Assembly (NCBI RefSeq): GCF_932276165.1
Contig: NC_064008.1
Location: 253,001-317,000, forward strand
DNA: 64,000 nucleotides
Direction of reading: 5' to 3'
Origin: Plutella xylostella
Taxonomy: Eukaryota; Arthropoda; Insecta; Lepidoptera; Plutellidae
Part shown: piece by piece, positions 44,069-56,544 of the stretch
How positions within the stretch are numbered: the stretch's first letter is position 1
How the letters are laid out: each line of letters begins with the position of its first letter
Made by a program: the position numbers and the translations under genes
Notes under the pieces: generated by a model
The model's input: the letters and a program-made list of their open reading frames with translations, nothing else
Databases searched by the model: none
Told to the model about the DNA's origin: nothing

Positions 44069-44573
44069 ACATACCTACATTACACATATACATACATAAA
44101 CTTAAAATTACTATCATCATCATCACATAGATAGGGATCAGTTAAGCTGAATGTTCTGCTCTTGGAGGTAGTGGAGACGAACTTTAGATTTAAAATGATA
44201 GAGTCTTGGCTCGCGCTGCAGCGTTCCGAAACGTAGTTTTAAGTCATATAGAGTGACCCCCTGGGCGCTGAGAGCGTAGTGTGGCGGTTGAACGCTCCCG
44301 TGGGAACCTTGGGATTGTTTACCAAAATACGTGGGATAAATATCAGCAGAAAATCATAGTTGGTAAGGCTAAACTTTCTTTAAACAAACTACCTAGTCCT
44401 ACTGCTGGGGAACTGTGGAGTTACCACCACTAAACATTAGCAATTACAATCCTTATGTAGTGTCGCTCGTTTGTCAAAACTGACGTAACTTGTATGAATC
44501 CTGAAGTACCTATAATGGGACTCTTCACTCCTGTTCTTAGAAGCTATTAAAATCTTACAGTTTATTAGTAGGC
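44069..44573. other. intergenic; repeat shared with 45925-46070
   Basis: No gene. 44400-44530 (GTTACCACCACTAAACATTAGC … TTGTCAAAACTGACGTA) matches 45925-46020 and marks a two-copy MITE-like family. Confidence 0.5.
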
Positions 44574-44690
44574 AGAGGTGCATTGCTGCACCCACTTTTC
44601 GCCAGAGTGTATGTTAGTCCCAATGTAATAGGGGGCGGACATTAGTACAAGGCGTGAGTGCGTGTTTTTTTTTTTTTTTTTTTATTAGTA
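44574..44690. mobile_element. rearranged SINE 3' fragment
   Basis: 44574-44640 is the reverse complement of 62150-62222 in the SINE at 62005 (GCAGAGGTGCATTGCTGCAC). The adjacent 44640-44690 (ACATTAGTACAAGGCGTGAG then poly-T) matches the same SINE's 3' end in forward orientation. The two parts are head-on, so part of the copy was inverted. Confidence 0.7.
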
Positions 44691-47600
44691 GGCCCGTAAC
44701 TATACATATTTACGTACAGTATCTGCCAAAATAATCAGCAAAAATTCTAAAATTAAAAACAAACAACCATTATCATAACCTTCTACACATCGCATCATAA
44801 ACAAAACACAACTCAAATCGTCCATCACACGCGGGGGTCAAGCTACGCTGGGCGGTGTGCAATTGAGCAACTATGATGAAGGGAGTAGGCACGCGACCAG
44901 CCAGGTGAGACGCGTGGCGGCCGGGTGTGGTCCTGTAGGAAGATAGGTTTTGACTCGGTGTGTGGTCACGGTTATTTTTAACCTTCGGAAATAAATATAC
45001 TTACAGATTGTGTGGCGGATAGTGAATTAATTATTTTGATTTAGGTATTAATTCTTTCAGCAAAAGCTAGGGAAAGCTTAATACAGACTTAACGTTTCGT
45101 CTAATATCCGTCAAAAATCACTGTATCAAACTCTTATTTTTTATACAGTAAAAATACATGGAAGACATTTAAAGACATTATCAAAATATTAAATAATTTG
45201 AATAAAAATGGGCTAAATAATAATCTTGACTAAGTACTTTAGGTTTTAGTTTAACTTTTCCGCTATTTTACTATCTACTAGTAGGTACTATATTATCTAC
45301 ATAAGGTAAGAGCGACGACGTAGAAAATAATACTTTTAATTTTTTTTATCGCTGTTAATGATGATTTTATAACGGAGAGATTTATTAAATAAAACAGAAT
45401 GCTTCAAATGCTTTTTCAAAATATTAAATGGATCAACACGAAAGTACTAAACAAAACAACTGACAATAACATCATCTGCCAAAGGTGCATTCATTTAATT
45501 CTCCATTGATTAATGTTTATTAAACAAGGGGCAACAGCATCCAAACGAACTTTAACCTTAAACCTCTAACAAATAGCATATCATTTTCAACTATGTTAGT
45601 TTTTGCAGGTTTGGGGATAAATATTCCCATAGAGAATCAACTGTATCTTCGTGACGTGATTTCTCTTGACGGATATATGACTTCTTTGTCTGTTTATTGC
45701 ATTTCACTGTGACAGGTATTCTGCGAAATTCAATTTCAAATGACTTTATTGAATGTTGTAAAAATAAATGCGTGGGACACCCTCTGTAGTGGCTTCAAAG
45801 GCCATGTATAGCAAAAATATTGAGGCGGTTTTATTAGGTCTACTGCCTATGTTAAGAATTGAACGTCTGTTGGGTAATGATGATGATAAAATAATCAATA
45901 TAATTAGGAGTACCTAGAGTAGTCTCCACTAACCAAAAGAAGGGTTACCACCACCCAACATTAGCAATGAACAATCCTTAAGCAGCGCTGCTTGCTTGTC
46001 AAATCTGACGTACCTTATATGGATCTGACAGATGTTTGACATAATAATATGTGACAGCAATACCTATGGGTGAGTATGAGTGAGCGCCTCTTCCGCTTCC
46101 TTCCTATTCTTATTGCTAGGAGAGATAAATTTCCCTTTCCAACAAAGTCATGCATTAAAACTGCAAATACATTCTCAACTTCCAGCCGTGAGAAAACCCA
46201 CGCTTGAACCCACAAGTCACGGTGGAAAACTAAACAATTGAACTTTCACCGGCAATCAAACAAAGCATTTGCACCCAAATGCAAACAATTACAGGAATAA
46301 CAGGACCTGTTACACATTATCATTTACCTTTAGGCGCATCGCTCACGGTGATTAGCGGCGCGTGGCGGGCGCGTGGCGGGCGCGCGCGGGTAAATAAACG
46401 CTTGTCTGTATGTTTGTTGCTTATTGAAGGCGCGGTAGGGTAGCGCGTTCGCTGGGTTATGGTGCGAGCATTTCTGGACATGTTTGGTACTTACTAGAAA
46501 TTGTAAGAAATTTATCATTGTCATCATTTGGCCATAATCATACACTACTTAATCATTCACTACTGGACTAGGAGCGAAGGACTGCGAGCTGCGAGCGCAA
46601 GGCCTGAGCTGGACGGAAGCCAGAGCGGTTGCTGAGGACAGAACGGCGTGGCGCACGCTTGCGAAGGCCCTCTGTACCACTGGGGTACCATAGGACAGCA
46701 ACACACTGGACTAGACATAGGCCTCTTCAAAACAATGTGTCCTCGGTCAGGAATCAGAATACAGCTGCTACTGGTTTAGATTTTATACATTGTTCTATAA
46801 GAAGATCCATAACGACAAGTGATTGTGATGATGTGTGCGATACGTAAAACAATATTTTTGTTGTAATTTTGTTTTTTTTAATACATAATCAATAATATAC
46901 CGGTGTCAAAACGATGAGCATAATGAGGCCTTTAAAACCCAAAGTGCTTATGAAATTATTCTATTCTATTCTATTCTATTCTTATAGGGGGTGAAGTTCC
47001 TGTACGTGGCTCTCTCGAATGGAACCTTTGAATTATGAAATTATTATGGTTTCAGATATTTTACAATTCCGTGCACCGTATTTTATGGCACGCAGTGTAC
47101 AACCAAAAAGAGATGTCAAAGGGCGGACATTGTATTTATCGAATTAGCGATTTCGCCCGCTCATGGCGTCCAATAATCTGCACGACACTGTCTTTACATT
47201 GTGATGAGAAAACATACACTACACAGGTTGATTTTATCTGAAGAATGACCGACACATGTCACGTTAATAGGCTCAAGGCAATAAAGTATATGTAGTTTAA
47301 ATAATATTTACAATAACCTCGGACAACAAATACTTGCATTTGCCGTGTTGCTAAATAGCTCCACCACTTATGTTTCATATAAAAAGGAAATCACTAAATT
47401 AAAGAGATCAAATTCCTTTCCTTTGAGTCTTTACCAATCGTGTTATTGCAAAAGAAATTTTATAGTTACCTAATAATAACATATTTATTATACGTCTAAT
47501 ATTGCAGATCTTCCTCCCACCAAATTTGGAGGTGTCCCACAATAAGTTTACGTCCTAGAAGCTACACAGTATATTGTGACCACCCTGTATCCAGGCTGTC

Positions 47601-48720
47601 ACTTGCACATCTAATCGCGTGAAGAATTGCCGATCGGAACTTAATATGTAACAGTTTAGATTCAATTGTTGGGGTGAACAAATTGGTGCGTTTTTTTGTA
47701 TGTTAATTTTAGTCGTTCGTGTTGAAACGCCCTAGAGGTGCCCGGAGGCAGTCAAGGGCAGTAGCTATTTGTGAGTTTTTTTTAAATATAATAATTAGCG
47801 TAAAAGTAAATGAGGTAATAATAATTAAGGTAAGTGCCCTCCTATCCATATCGTACGTATGATTAAACGGATTGTCATAAATGTATGGAGTAACGGCGGC
47901 ATAGGAAATGCATATGAAGTGGACATACTTGTGACGACTTGTGTAATTAAATCCGTTGCATACCGAAAGCTGGACGCTTGGACCGTTGGGATACTCTACT
48001 TTTCCAGTAGGATGGATGTTCCAGCTTAGCCACAGAAGGAAATCAATACACTTTTATTGAAAAATTAACAGATTCCGATATCCTATTCAGAAGAGGTTAC
48101 CTTTATGACACAAAGCGTCGAAATTATTGTTTTTTTCGACCTCCCACAAGGTAGGAATAGGAATCGACTTTTATGGAGGTGTCTTCCCAACTCATCACAT
48201 ATTTTCTTCGAAATGAATTTTCCTATCGATACATAAATATTGCCAAGGTTCTTGTTCTAAAAATACACGTAAATACAATAAGTACCATAATATAGTAGAC
48301 CATAACGAAATAGACAAAGAGCACACAGAAATTTCACCATGGCACAGTGGGCACGCAAAACAAACAATTATTCTTATAAATACAGGATGTTCCTACAAGT
48401 GATTATTGTGTATTGTATTACATTAGTTATACTTACCGTTTAATTACTGCATTTCACTCACCTCCGACTACTTCTAAAGGTAAACGTCCACATATCGGTA
48501 TCAAACGGATTTTCATAAATGTATGGAGAAACGGCGTCGGCAATGCCGATGAAGATTCAGATTCAGATTCATTTATTTGCTAGAAACATGGGTACAATAG
48601 TTAGGTCTTACATTAATAAAATAGTGTCAGGCAAGTTTCACCGATTGTTCGGTATGCAAATTATTGGTAAGTATACTTACGAAACATAATATTTTCATAA
48701 AATTAGATTAAACAGGCAGG
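44691..48720. other. intergenic, several decayed repeats
   Basis: No gene. 45925-46070 pairs with 44400-44530. 47860-47905 (AAACGGATTGTCATAAATGTATGG) pairs with 48500-48545. 46960-46982 is an ATTCT microsatellite. 46355-46400 is a short GC-rich GGCGGGCGCG run. 48548-48620 has an ATTCAG repeat followed by CATTTATTTGCTAGAAACAT, a LINE tail in reverse. I see no exon-like sequence. Confidence 0.4.
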
Positions 48721-48721
48721 T

Positions 48722-48875
48722 AGGGTAACGTAACGTACCTAGGGACATTTTCGACTACCCCAACTTTGAATGAAGCTATCGCAGCGTACAACTAAGATAT
48801 TAATGTGAAATTTTCTTTATTCTGTAGGATATATAATCTATTATCACTATTATTTGTGCTTAAGCTTTAGTGGTG
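48722..48875. mobile_element. one end of the GGGTAACG DNA transposon family
   Basis: GGGTAACGTAACGTACCTAG after a TA, followed by about 130 bp that matches, inverted, 9370-9535 of the element in otp intron 2. The opposite end is not present nearby, so this is a broken copy. Confidence 0.75.
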
Positions 48876-49208
48876 ATGAAGTAGACGCACTTGTATGAAT
48901 TTCTATACAAAGAATACGATGAATGCGATGCGTCCGTTACGTGCGATGTCGAAAGGTGGTCGCTTACCTCAAGACTACACTCGTGAGATTATAACATTTC
49001 ACCTTTCTTCCCAACATAACAAGCACGTACCGAGACCGGAAGTGTCCACATATTGTTCTGAATCCGCGCCGTTGTTCCAACATGGCGGGCGGAAGCCGCA
49101 CGGGAGCCGCGGCTATTAGCGGGGCAGTGTGAACTGTGTGTGAACGCGGCATTACAGATAGTGTGTACAGCCAGCCGCGAAGATAAATGACCCCTGTGCC
49201 AGTGATAG
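48876..49208. other. GC-richer intergenic stretch, no gene claimed
   Basis: 48895-49119 can be read as 74 codons on plus and 49035-49150 has CpG-rich wording (GGCGGGCGGAAGCCGCACGG), but there are no splice sites, homology or codon pattern I can defend. It lies between two transposable elements. Confidence 0.3.
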
Positions 49209-49435
49209 ACTCACAAGCAATGAGAAAGTTCCAGTGACAATATCAACAAATTACTTCCTAACGGAAAAGGCTAGCCTAATGACGCCATCTGCAGTACATG
49301 TCACAACGCGTCAGAATATCACCAAAAAAACTAAAATATATTGATCAAATTCTAACAATAAAAAAGGGTATTTTGGAGTCGACATTTTGTAAGTGAAACT
49401 TTTTTCTCTCTTTTTGCTTGTGAGTGTGTTATGTA
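49209..49435. mobile_element. MITE, ACTCAC-terminated family, copy 3
   Basis: ACTCACAAGCAATGAGAAAG at the left, TTTTTGCTTGTGAGT at the right, with the AACGGAAAAGGCTAGC block shared with copies 1 and 2. Confidence 0.78.
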
Positions 49436-49474
49436 CAGCCAGACACGCAGATAGATGACCCCTGTGCCAGCGAT

Positions 49475-49885
49475 ATAGACGTGGGGACTTTTAAACACAC
49501 GGCCATTCGACACCAAGTAAGGCAGAGCCTGGGATATGGGTATCGGACAGCTGGTCTATCAAATACGTACATAGGTACATAATGATGTCGATTCTGAAGG
49601 CACCAATTCTAATTTTAGAGCTGTGAAAACCTTAATTTCTTTAATTAAAATTCGGTTTTTTGATAGTTCCGTAAATGTCATTTGTGCTAGCAAAATATAT
49701 AGTTTGACAGCGTAAAAATTAGAATTCGTGCCTTCAGAATAGCTACCATATCAACACCCATGACCCGAATGCAAATATCTGCATTTAAACAAATATCTTT
49801 GCCTTGGCCGGGGATCGAACCCGGGACCTACGCCATAGCAGTCAGGGTCACTAAGCGCTATACCATTGGATCGTTGGTCAGTGGT
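49475..49885 (-). mobile_element. tRNA-headed SINE split by a MITE
   Basis: On the minus strand the head at 49801-49885 has a TGGTATAGCGC A box and a GGTTCGATCCC B box. The body resumes on the far side of the MITE at 49591-49740 and resembles 62885-62960 (CACACGGCCATTCGACACC against CACACGGTCATCTGACCC). Confidence 0.65.
49591..49740. mobile_element. 150-bp MITE inside SINE
   Basis: Inverted ends ATTCTGAAGGCACCAATTCT and AGAATTCGTGCCTTCAGAAT (one mismatch) extend to about 26 bp. The interior is AT-rich and non-coding. Confidence 0.82.
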
Positions 49886-51380
49886 ATTATGGTATTATAG
49901 ATCGGCCATATAATGTTTCCAAAACTACTGAAATAAAAGTTTAATTTTAAGACAAAATCTACCAAGTGAAAGAACTTCTTCCGGGCCAATCTCCGTATTG
50001 AATATCAATAAAGTTCAAATTAAGTCTGCATTTTAATAAGAAAAAGTTTGTAGTTATCTATGGGTAAAAATATAATTTTAAGGATTTCAATATAATATTT
50101 TGCGATGAATTGCTCTACACTGAAAACCGTCTGACCGATATTGATGATGATATTTTATCTCATGTGGAGTGCTTACTAAATTCTGGCAGAATTTAATGAA
50201 TAGGATATTAAAGTAAGTTCTAACTACTTAACTATCATCTAAAATAATCAAACTTCCGAAAAGTATATGTTAGACATTAATTATAGCGATAAAGCACTTT
50301 AAGGACATTTATCCAATGGACTGTAAACTTTTTGTTTACAACAACAATACTCTCTTTTTATTTTCTTCAAATATAAGGGCCCATTACACATCGCTCGCAT
50401 CACACCCGCGAGATAAATCTGCAAAATGCTCGCACCCCACACCTTATAAATTAGAAGCCACCGCATCCATGATTTAATATTAATGGTGTTTTAACCTCGG
50501 CTGGTGATTTATGCCGTGGGGTGGCCAGCCTTTGTTTATTGCTAATAAGGTGCCGGTGTTGCCAGCTAAGAGACGGAATTCTCTATCTAATGTCCCGGGA
50601 TGGGGTGGGAAGATGGGATAGTAATTGATGGTGTTTCGGGATTTTTTTCGACGTATTTTCGCGACGGGTGTATATGGTAATGGGTGCTGAGATTTTTCGG
50701 AAATAATTGACTTGAGTCAATGAGACTTGAGACTGTGATGTTATCATTGCAATGGTTGACTTTTGCAATTACTTAGATGCGTACGTGCATAGATGTGCTC
50801 ATGACTGTAACCCCCGAAGGGGTAATCAGAGGTGACACGCAAGCGAGCCATCCGCTTTTCGCAGTAGGTACATAAAATATTTGTACGTGATGGGTCGCGA
50901 ACTCGCGAGCCGTATCACGTAATCGCGTAAGTATTTTTAGTCGAATTTTATTGGAGAAATTGATGTACCGTTCCTACGATCCATTTCCAAATCTACATAC
51001 AAACTATGCGTGTAGAGACTCTAAAGCAACCTAAAATGAGTAGGTATTTGAACATCGAAAACTTGCTCTAGACCAATTAGCACTGAAGTGACATGACACA
51101 TACTCTTAGCGCCATCTATCGGTGTTTGCCGAAACTCTGGTGTAACAATTATTGTGCGTATTGTCTTGTCTAAGTGCTTGTTAAAATGAGCTATTTTTGG
51201 TAGTTACTGAAAGTGGCGGGTAAATAATAAATTGGTGACGATTTCTTTATATGGTTTTGTAACATGTCGGGCACATTGACACTTCGTGATATTGTAGATA
51301 GGTATTTATTCATTAGCACTTATTTTTTTGACGATATTTTTAAGTAAACTTCTACTTCACCTATCATTTGGCAGTTTCTT
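49886..51380. other. intergenic, no gene seen
   Basis: AT-rich. 50810-50860 has CCCCGAAGGGGTAATCAGAG, a fragment of a common repeat; 51105-51130 has GCGCCATCTATCGGTG, likewise. No coding sequence. Confidence 0.45.
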
Positions 51381-51951
51381 TCGAAGCAAATCTTAAAATA
51401 ACAGGTGGGATCAGCATCTAATGGGTGTATTTGGGTTTATATTTAAATAAAATGGTCAGTTGATTTTTTTAATAGTTATAGGGATGAATGGATAAAAGTT
51501 ATTCATTTGCGTTACTATGCTTGAGTGCATGTGTGTATAGTATAGTATGTATAGGGCTGTAGCCTATAGTATCTAGTCCAGACCCCTTAGCATGAATTTT
51601 CATCGTGAACGTGACGTGAATTTACTCGATGAATTTTGTAGGGAAATTTTAGTTCTACTACCGACCGCCAGGGGCGCTGTTCATATTTTCATACAAAAAT
51701 ACTCGATGAACTCTACTTCACGTTCACGATGAAAATTCATGCTAAGGGGTCTGGACTAGATACTATAGGCTACAGCCCTATACATACTATACTATACACA
51801 CATGCACTCAAGCATAGTAACGCAAATGAATAACTTTTATCCATTCATCCCTATAACTATTAAAAAAATCAACTGACCATTTTATTTAAATATAAACCCA
51901 AAAACACCCATTAGATGCTGATCCCACCTGTTATTTTAAGATTTGCTTCGA
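51381..51951. mobile_element. large hairpin element, 234-bp arms
   Basis: Left arm 51381-51614 and right arm 51718-51951 are inverted copies with essentially one mismatch that I could find (GTGTATTTGGG against GTGTTTTTGGG). The 103-bp spacer is itself partly symmetrical (ACTCGATGAA on both sides). Arms begin TCGAAGCAAATC. There is no coding capacity. It could be a foldback transposon or a head-to-head duplicate. Confidence 0.88.
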
Positions 51952-53534
51952 GGGGTCAGCTGACCGCCGCGTGACCTCAGCAAACAGCTGAAAGTCGTGC
52001 TCTCACTCACTGCTCCCGCTATTAGCAACCCTAGCAGCTAAGATACCTGGTGCACAAAACCACGACTCTATCTTGTTGCATTAAGCGCACAGATTGCGTT
52101 ACAAGTTTAAGAAACTAAGGAAGAGTGGACCCGTCACGCCGCCGCGTGTGAATAGACACGGCAAACATGGCCATAGACTATGTAGAGTAGCTGTGTACAG
52201 AGTGCAGTAGTTTCGGTGAAAAGTTACAGTAAAAAATCTACGATAAAGTTTAACTAAATAACTTCTAGTCATATAATTATTATCCTAGACATATTGTTTG
52301 TCCCCAATCGCATACCACGGGATTAGTGATAAACAATAGAGCTAGACTAGGGTTTGTCACTGTCGCGTCGTGAAAAAAAATCCAGTTAGATTAGCGTCAG
52401 TCGCTGACTAACGATTAATATAAGGAAGCGGTGTGACGTCACTAGAGGATACTTCTACGATTTTGTGCCTCCCCCCACTGTGGCTATGCTATTAAGGGGT
52501 AAATGAAGCGGACATGTATTCCCGGGGGAAGCCTAGGAGAGTTGGCATGAATGAATGCGATACAGAACTCCTATTTTCCGTGAACCAAATATCTCATTGC
52601 TAGAGTACCAACATGTCAGGGCTGGGTTTTGAACCCGCATCTTTGCAGTAAGAAGCAGACGCTTACCCGACTGAGAAAAAGTATTGTAAAAGTAACATAA
52701 TCATGTTTCTTCTGACTTTAAAATATCTTATAGGTAAGTAACTATAAGTTTATAATATAATAAGAATAGTATTTTCAGTCAGATTAGGTTAGTTTAGCAT
52801 CACAGCATCTAGGATAACTCACTACAAAAAAATCTGCTCCCCTTATATAAATAACAACAACAATATAAAAATACCAACATTTTACTTCGTCTCCCGCAGT
52901 CTCCTCCTCTCTGACTGACGCGAACATGCTTCCTCCATTATCTGGGCGCCTGGTACTCTGGGCGGCTGTAGGAAGGCTGTGGGGGAGGAGGGATGGTGCC
53001 TGCACTGTCTTTTGTTGGTGTGTTGTTGTCGTTGTGTTTTTATTTTGGTTGTAAATTGCTAGATAAAGACAAATATAAGAAAATACTCTTTATTGCACAC
53101 AAATGTAAACAGTTTCCCCAATAGTATGACCGTAGTTTTGTAGCGCCAAAATTCAAATTATCTTTATAATTCTCTTAGTACCTAATTGTACCTAGTTGGT
53201 GCAAGGTTCTAGAAATTGGTATTGCAGTAAGTGCCCGCGAACAATGAAAACATTTACCTTTTTGGGTAGTAAACGCTTTTGAAAAGTTATATTAAAGCGT
53301 AGGTAGGTAGTTCCTACCGGTCACCCTACCCAAGTAGCTTCTCGTATCGACGTAGATAAACGTCACTGTATAATAAATACGGCGTTGTGATTGGTAGTTA
53401 ATTGACATCGATAACGAACCCATGTAGCAGCCGCAGGGATATTGTTACAGCTATTTAGATTTTTGAAAGGACTAACTGCATATTTATACTGCACTAATAC
53501 TTACTACCTCCATTCAAATCCCTAAAATTACTTA
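51952..53534. other. intergenic; SINE head at 52610-52680
   Basis: No gene. On minus, 52610-52680 has CTCAGTCGGGTAAGCGTCTG and GGGTTCAAAACCC, a tRNA-like head in reverse. 52380-52420 shares TTAGCGTCAGTCGCTGACTA with otp intron 1. Confidence 0.45.
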
Positions 53535-53690
53535 GGCCGTGTCCGCACCGCGAATATTTTTCCGCGCCGAATTAATTCGCGCGAATTATATTCCGCGATC
53601 GAAGTCCGCCTGTTGATTTTTTTTGTCCTATAGTATTCGATGTGTTACAGAATTGCCAATTAATTCCGCGCGGAAAAATATAACACGGCC
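53535..53690. mobile_element. PIF/Harbinger-like MITE
   Basis: Ends GGCCGTGT and ACACGGCC with near-inverted CCGCGAATATTTTTCCGCGC against CCGCGCGGAAAAATAT. GGCC-ends beside TTA/TTT fit a 3-bp TWA-type duplication imperfectly. 156 bp. Confidence 0.55.
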
Positions 53691-55439
53691 TTTATAAACC
53701 AGAGCAGAGACATCTACCGTTAGTTGATGTTCACCCTATTACACCGTCACCGGTTCAATGTTAAGCTCTCCAAATAGTTCCACAACATTAAAGAGATGGC
53801 GCTAATAAACATTTCATATTTGTACCGCTATTCGACGCCAGATGTCACTAGTTACATTATAGCCTCAAGTAAAATAGTAGTGTAATAAAACAAAACACAT
53901 GAAAATGTAGAGGTATTAAAAGTATTTCAGAAATTTATTCCTGGACATTAGCAGAGATATGTAGCAATGTGTGCAAAACTCGTAATTATTGCACACCAAA
54001 TGAATAAAATTAGACTAATTTCAATATGCTTTTATTGATCATAAATTATCAAGTTTATTTATGTAGAGCAATATTGTGTCACAGCAGGAAATAATAATAT
54101 ACTCGTAGTGGTAAATATTTAGGTAGGTAAGGAAAGTCCTCTATCATTAGAGTGACAAGTGACCAAATACAATCTAAAGTAGTTTGTAGGTAGGTGAGTA
54201 CATTACATTTGGTTTGTAGATGCAGATTTCTACTCACTTCAACACATAGGTAAATTAAGTAGCTTAATGGCGATTCAGTTTTATTTCAATTTCTATGAAC
54301 GACAGGAGACAAAATAGGATGTAGACAGATACCACCACACGAACCCAGATTCAGACCATATCAACATTTGGTTTTGTGGGATGTATGTACTTATCATAAG
54401 TTGTTTTTCCTGAATAAAGATTTATTCTATTCTATTCTATGAATGAATGAATGAATATACTTTATTGACAGAAAAGATATGTATAGTATACATTCTATTT
54501 CTATACCATTAGAATAGAATTTGGGCGTTTCTTGATGCCCATAAATAATCTTAACCGAGATTACTCTGTAGAAGGTGGTTTACAATTTAGGCACGAGCCG
54601 TAGCGTGTAACATCTCATCGCATTCTGCGCACGCGGCGGCGGCGGTACGTTCTATCGCCGCTGCATAATTACGCTTAGCCGTGTAAGCTTTGTAAAGTTT
54701 GTAGGGTTAAGAAATATGTACTTGAGTTTAGGTGTTAGCCTTCATCGTGGTTAACATTCTTCTTCAGGGTAATATGGGCGAAACACACTATAGTTCCATT
54801 AGGATTTATCAGAGAGAGGTGCGGTGAGAGGATTAGCCAGTCAGTGTACAGTTGATAAGTCACCGTCACCGTATGGTTGGTGGTGGTACAATATAAGTCC
54901 TTTTTGACTTTATTAACCTGGACAGCCAGTATATATAATAATATTTTTGTTTTTATTAATTTAAAATACATACATACGTAATACTTACACAAATATTTAT
55001 CGGCGGATTTACCGCCAAACTATAGACACATAGTTTGCTGGCGGAGAGAGCTCTCTTAAACATAAACATTAAATATCTACATTACCTGCTACATCTACCT
55101 AAGTTAGTGACTCAACTTAGGGTAACTGACGCTATTCTGACTGGCTAAGAAGAAGAAGAACCATGCTGCTTACTTTTCAGAGTGATTCTAGAAATGATGA
55201 ACTTTGTTATTTATTTATTGCAGATTCTCCCAGAGTCGGTGACCGCTGTTGTGTATAAATTAATAAATTAGAAAGATGCTTTGTTTCATAAGCTTTTATC
55301 ATGAATATTTACGAATTAGAACTAGATTGATTTTGACTTTCAACAGCCAATGGGAATTGTGGAGATCCTGTTAGCAATTAAACATTTAAATTAAATTAGT
55401 ACATTGTTTTTGAGATTATTATTGTGAATATCGTCATCA
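53691..55439. other. intergenic; LINE tails near 54410-54460
   Basis: No gene. 54408-54440 is a plus-strand tail (AATAAAG then TTCTA repeats), immediately followed by GAATGAATGAATG and CTTTATTG, a reverse-oriented tail. 54610-54670 has a GGCGGCGGC run with no supported function. Confidence 0.45.
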
Positions 55440-55912
55440 AGTCATCATCAGTGTCAAATTGCATCTTCTACCTCTCAAATTACGTAGAGACATAAATGAT
55501 GTAATTTTTCTGGTGAAAACCTTTCGTGGCCAAGTCGACTGCCCAGACTTACTTAACAAACTCGGCTTGCGGATCACAACCAGGAGGACCCGCTCTCGGC
55601 CCCTCCTTTCCATCCCTCGCTCAAATAGCAATTATAGACATAACACTTTTGTGATTAGAGCTGCCGAAACATACAACCGTCTATGTAGCAATACCGGTGT
55701 TGATCTATTCTATAGTAGTTATAACTCAATTAAGGACCACATTATTAATAAATTTGTTAGCTCACTGTGATGCTAATCGTAAATTTTAAGTAAAGTATAA
55801 GGTTTCTATACGTGAAAACCTTTAACTGGCATGTTTGTTACTATTAATTTAACTATTCCTAGTTCTATAATTCCATGCTGTTGGTTTTCCATGCTTCATT
55901 AATAAATAAATA
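55440..55912 (+). mobile_element. 5'-truncated LINE, last 100 codons
   Basis: 55459-55770 encodes LLPLKLRRDINDVIFLVKTF, CPDLLNKLGLR and TYNRLCSNTGVDLF, colinear with the C-terminus of the LINE at 56545-59015. An AAATAAATAAAT tail ends it near 55912. The reverse transcriptase core is missing. Confidence 0.8.
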
Positions 55913-56544
55913 AATATATGCGGCTTTTCCAATTGGTAGGATATAATAAAAATACTTCACTATACAGGCTGTAGTAAAAAAATTGTGTTGTGAATTTTTT
56001 CTCTTTAAATCTGCAAGCTGAAGTGGCAGTGCTCAGGCCATATATGCCGAAGAACCGATGGCCGGTGAATACCTGCAAACGCCAAAATTTATCCATAATG
56101 ATAGGATTTGTGAATCTATCAGCTAAGTGACAATGATAATGTTGTTGTTCTTTAAAATATCATCTTACCATAATCGATGAAAGTCAATTTCATAAATTCA
56201 AAAACTGAATTTTGCATATATTTTTCACTTTATGTCGTTGAGATTCAACGATGAGCAAACGATAAATTTCTTACGGAATCCCCAATTATGTATGTAGTTA
56301 TGTTCCCGTCATCGTTTCATAATACCACAATAAGTTTAATTAAGTAGGTACCTTTGTTATATTTGTATTGTATTATAAATTGTAATATGCAATGGTACAT
56401 CTATACTAGGTATACATACAAACTTTCCAAGTTAGCGCCTCGGGCGAAGAAAGTTATTAATAAAAAGCATTAATAGGTACTTTATTTTACTTATCGCCTT
56501 CAAAGTACTTACGTGTAATGTGAGTCGTAAAAAATAACTCATTC

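Noticed and set aside
46330..46545. Possible gene or promoter at a GC-rich GGCGGGCGCG run
   Set aside because: The run is under 60 bp, with no CpG-rich continuation, no exon-like sequence and repeats on both sides.
48895..49119. 74-codon plus-strand frame near a CpG-rich block
   Set aside because: No recognisable domain, no splice sites and no codon pattern; it sits between two transposons.
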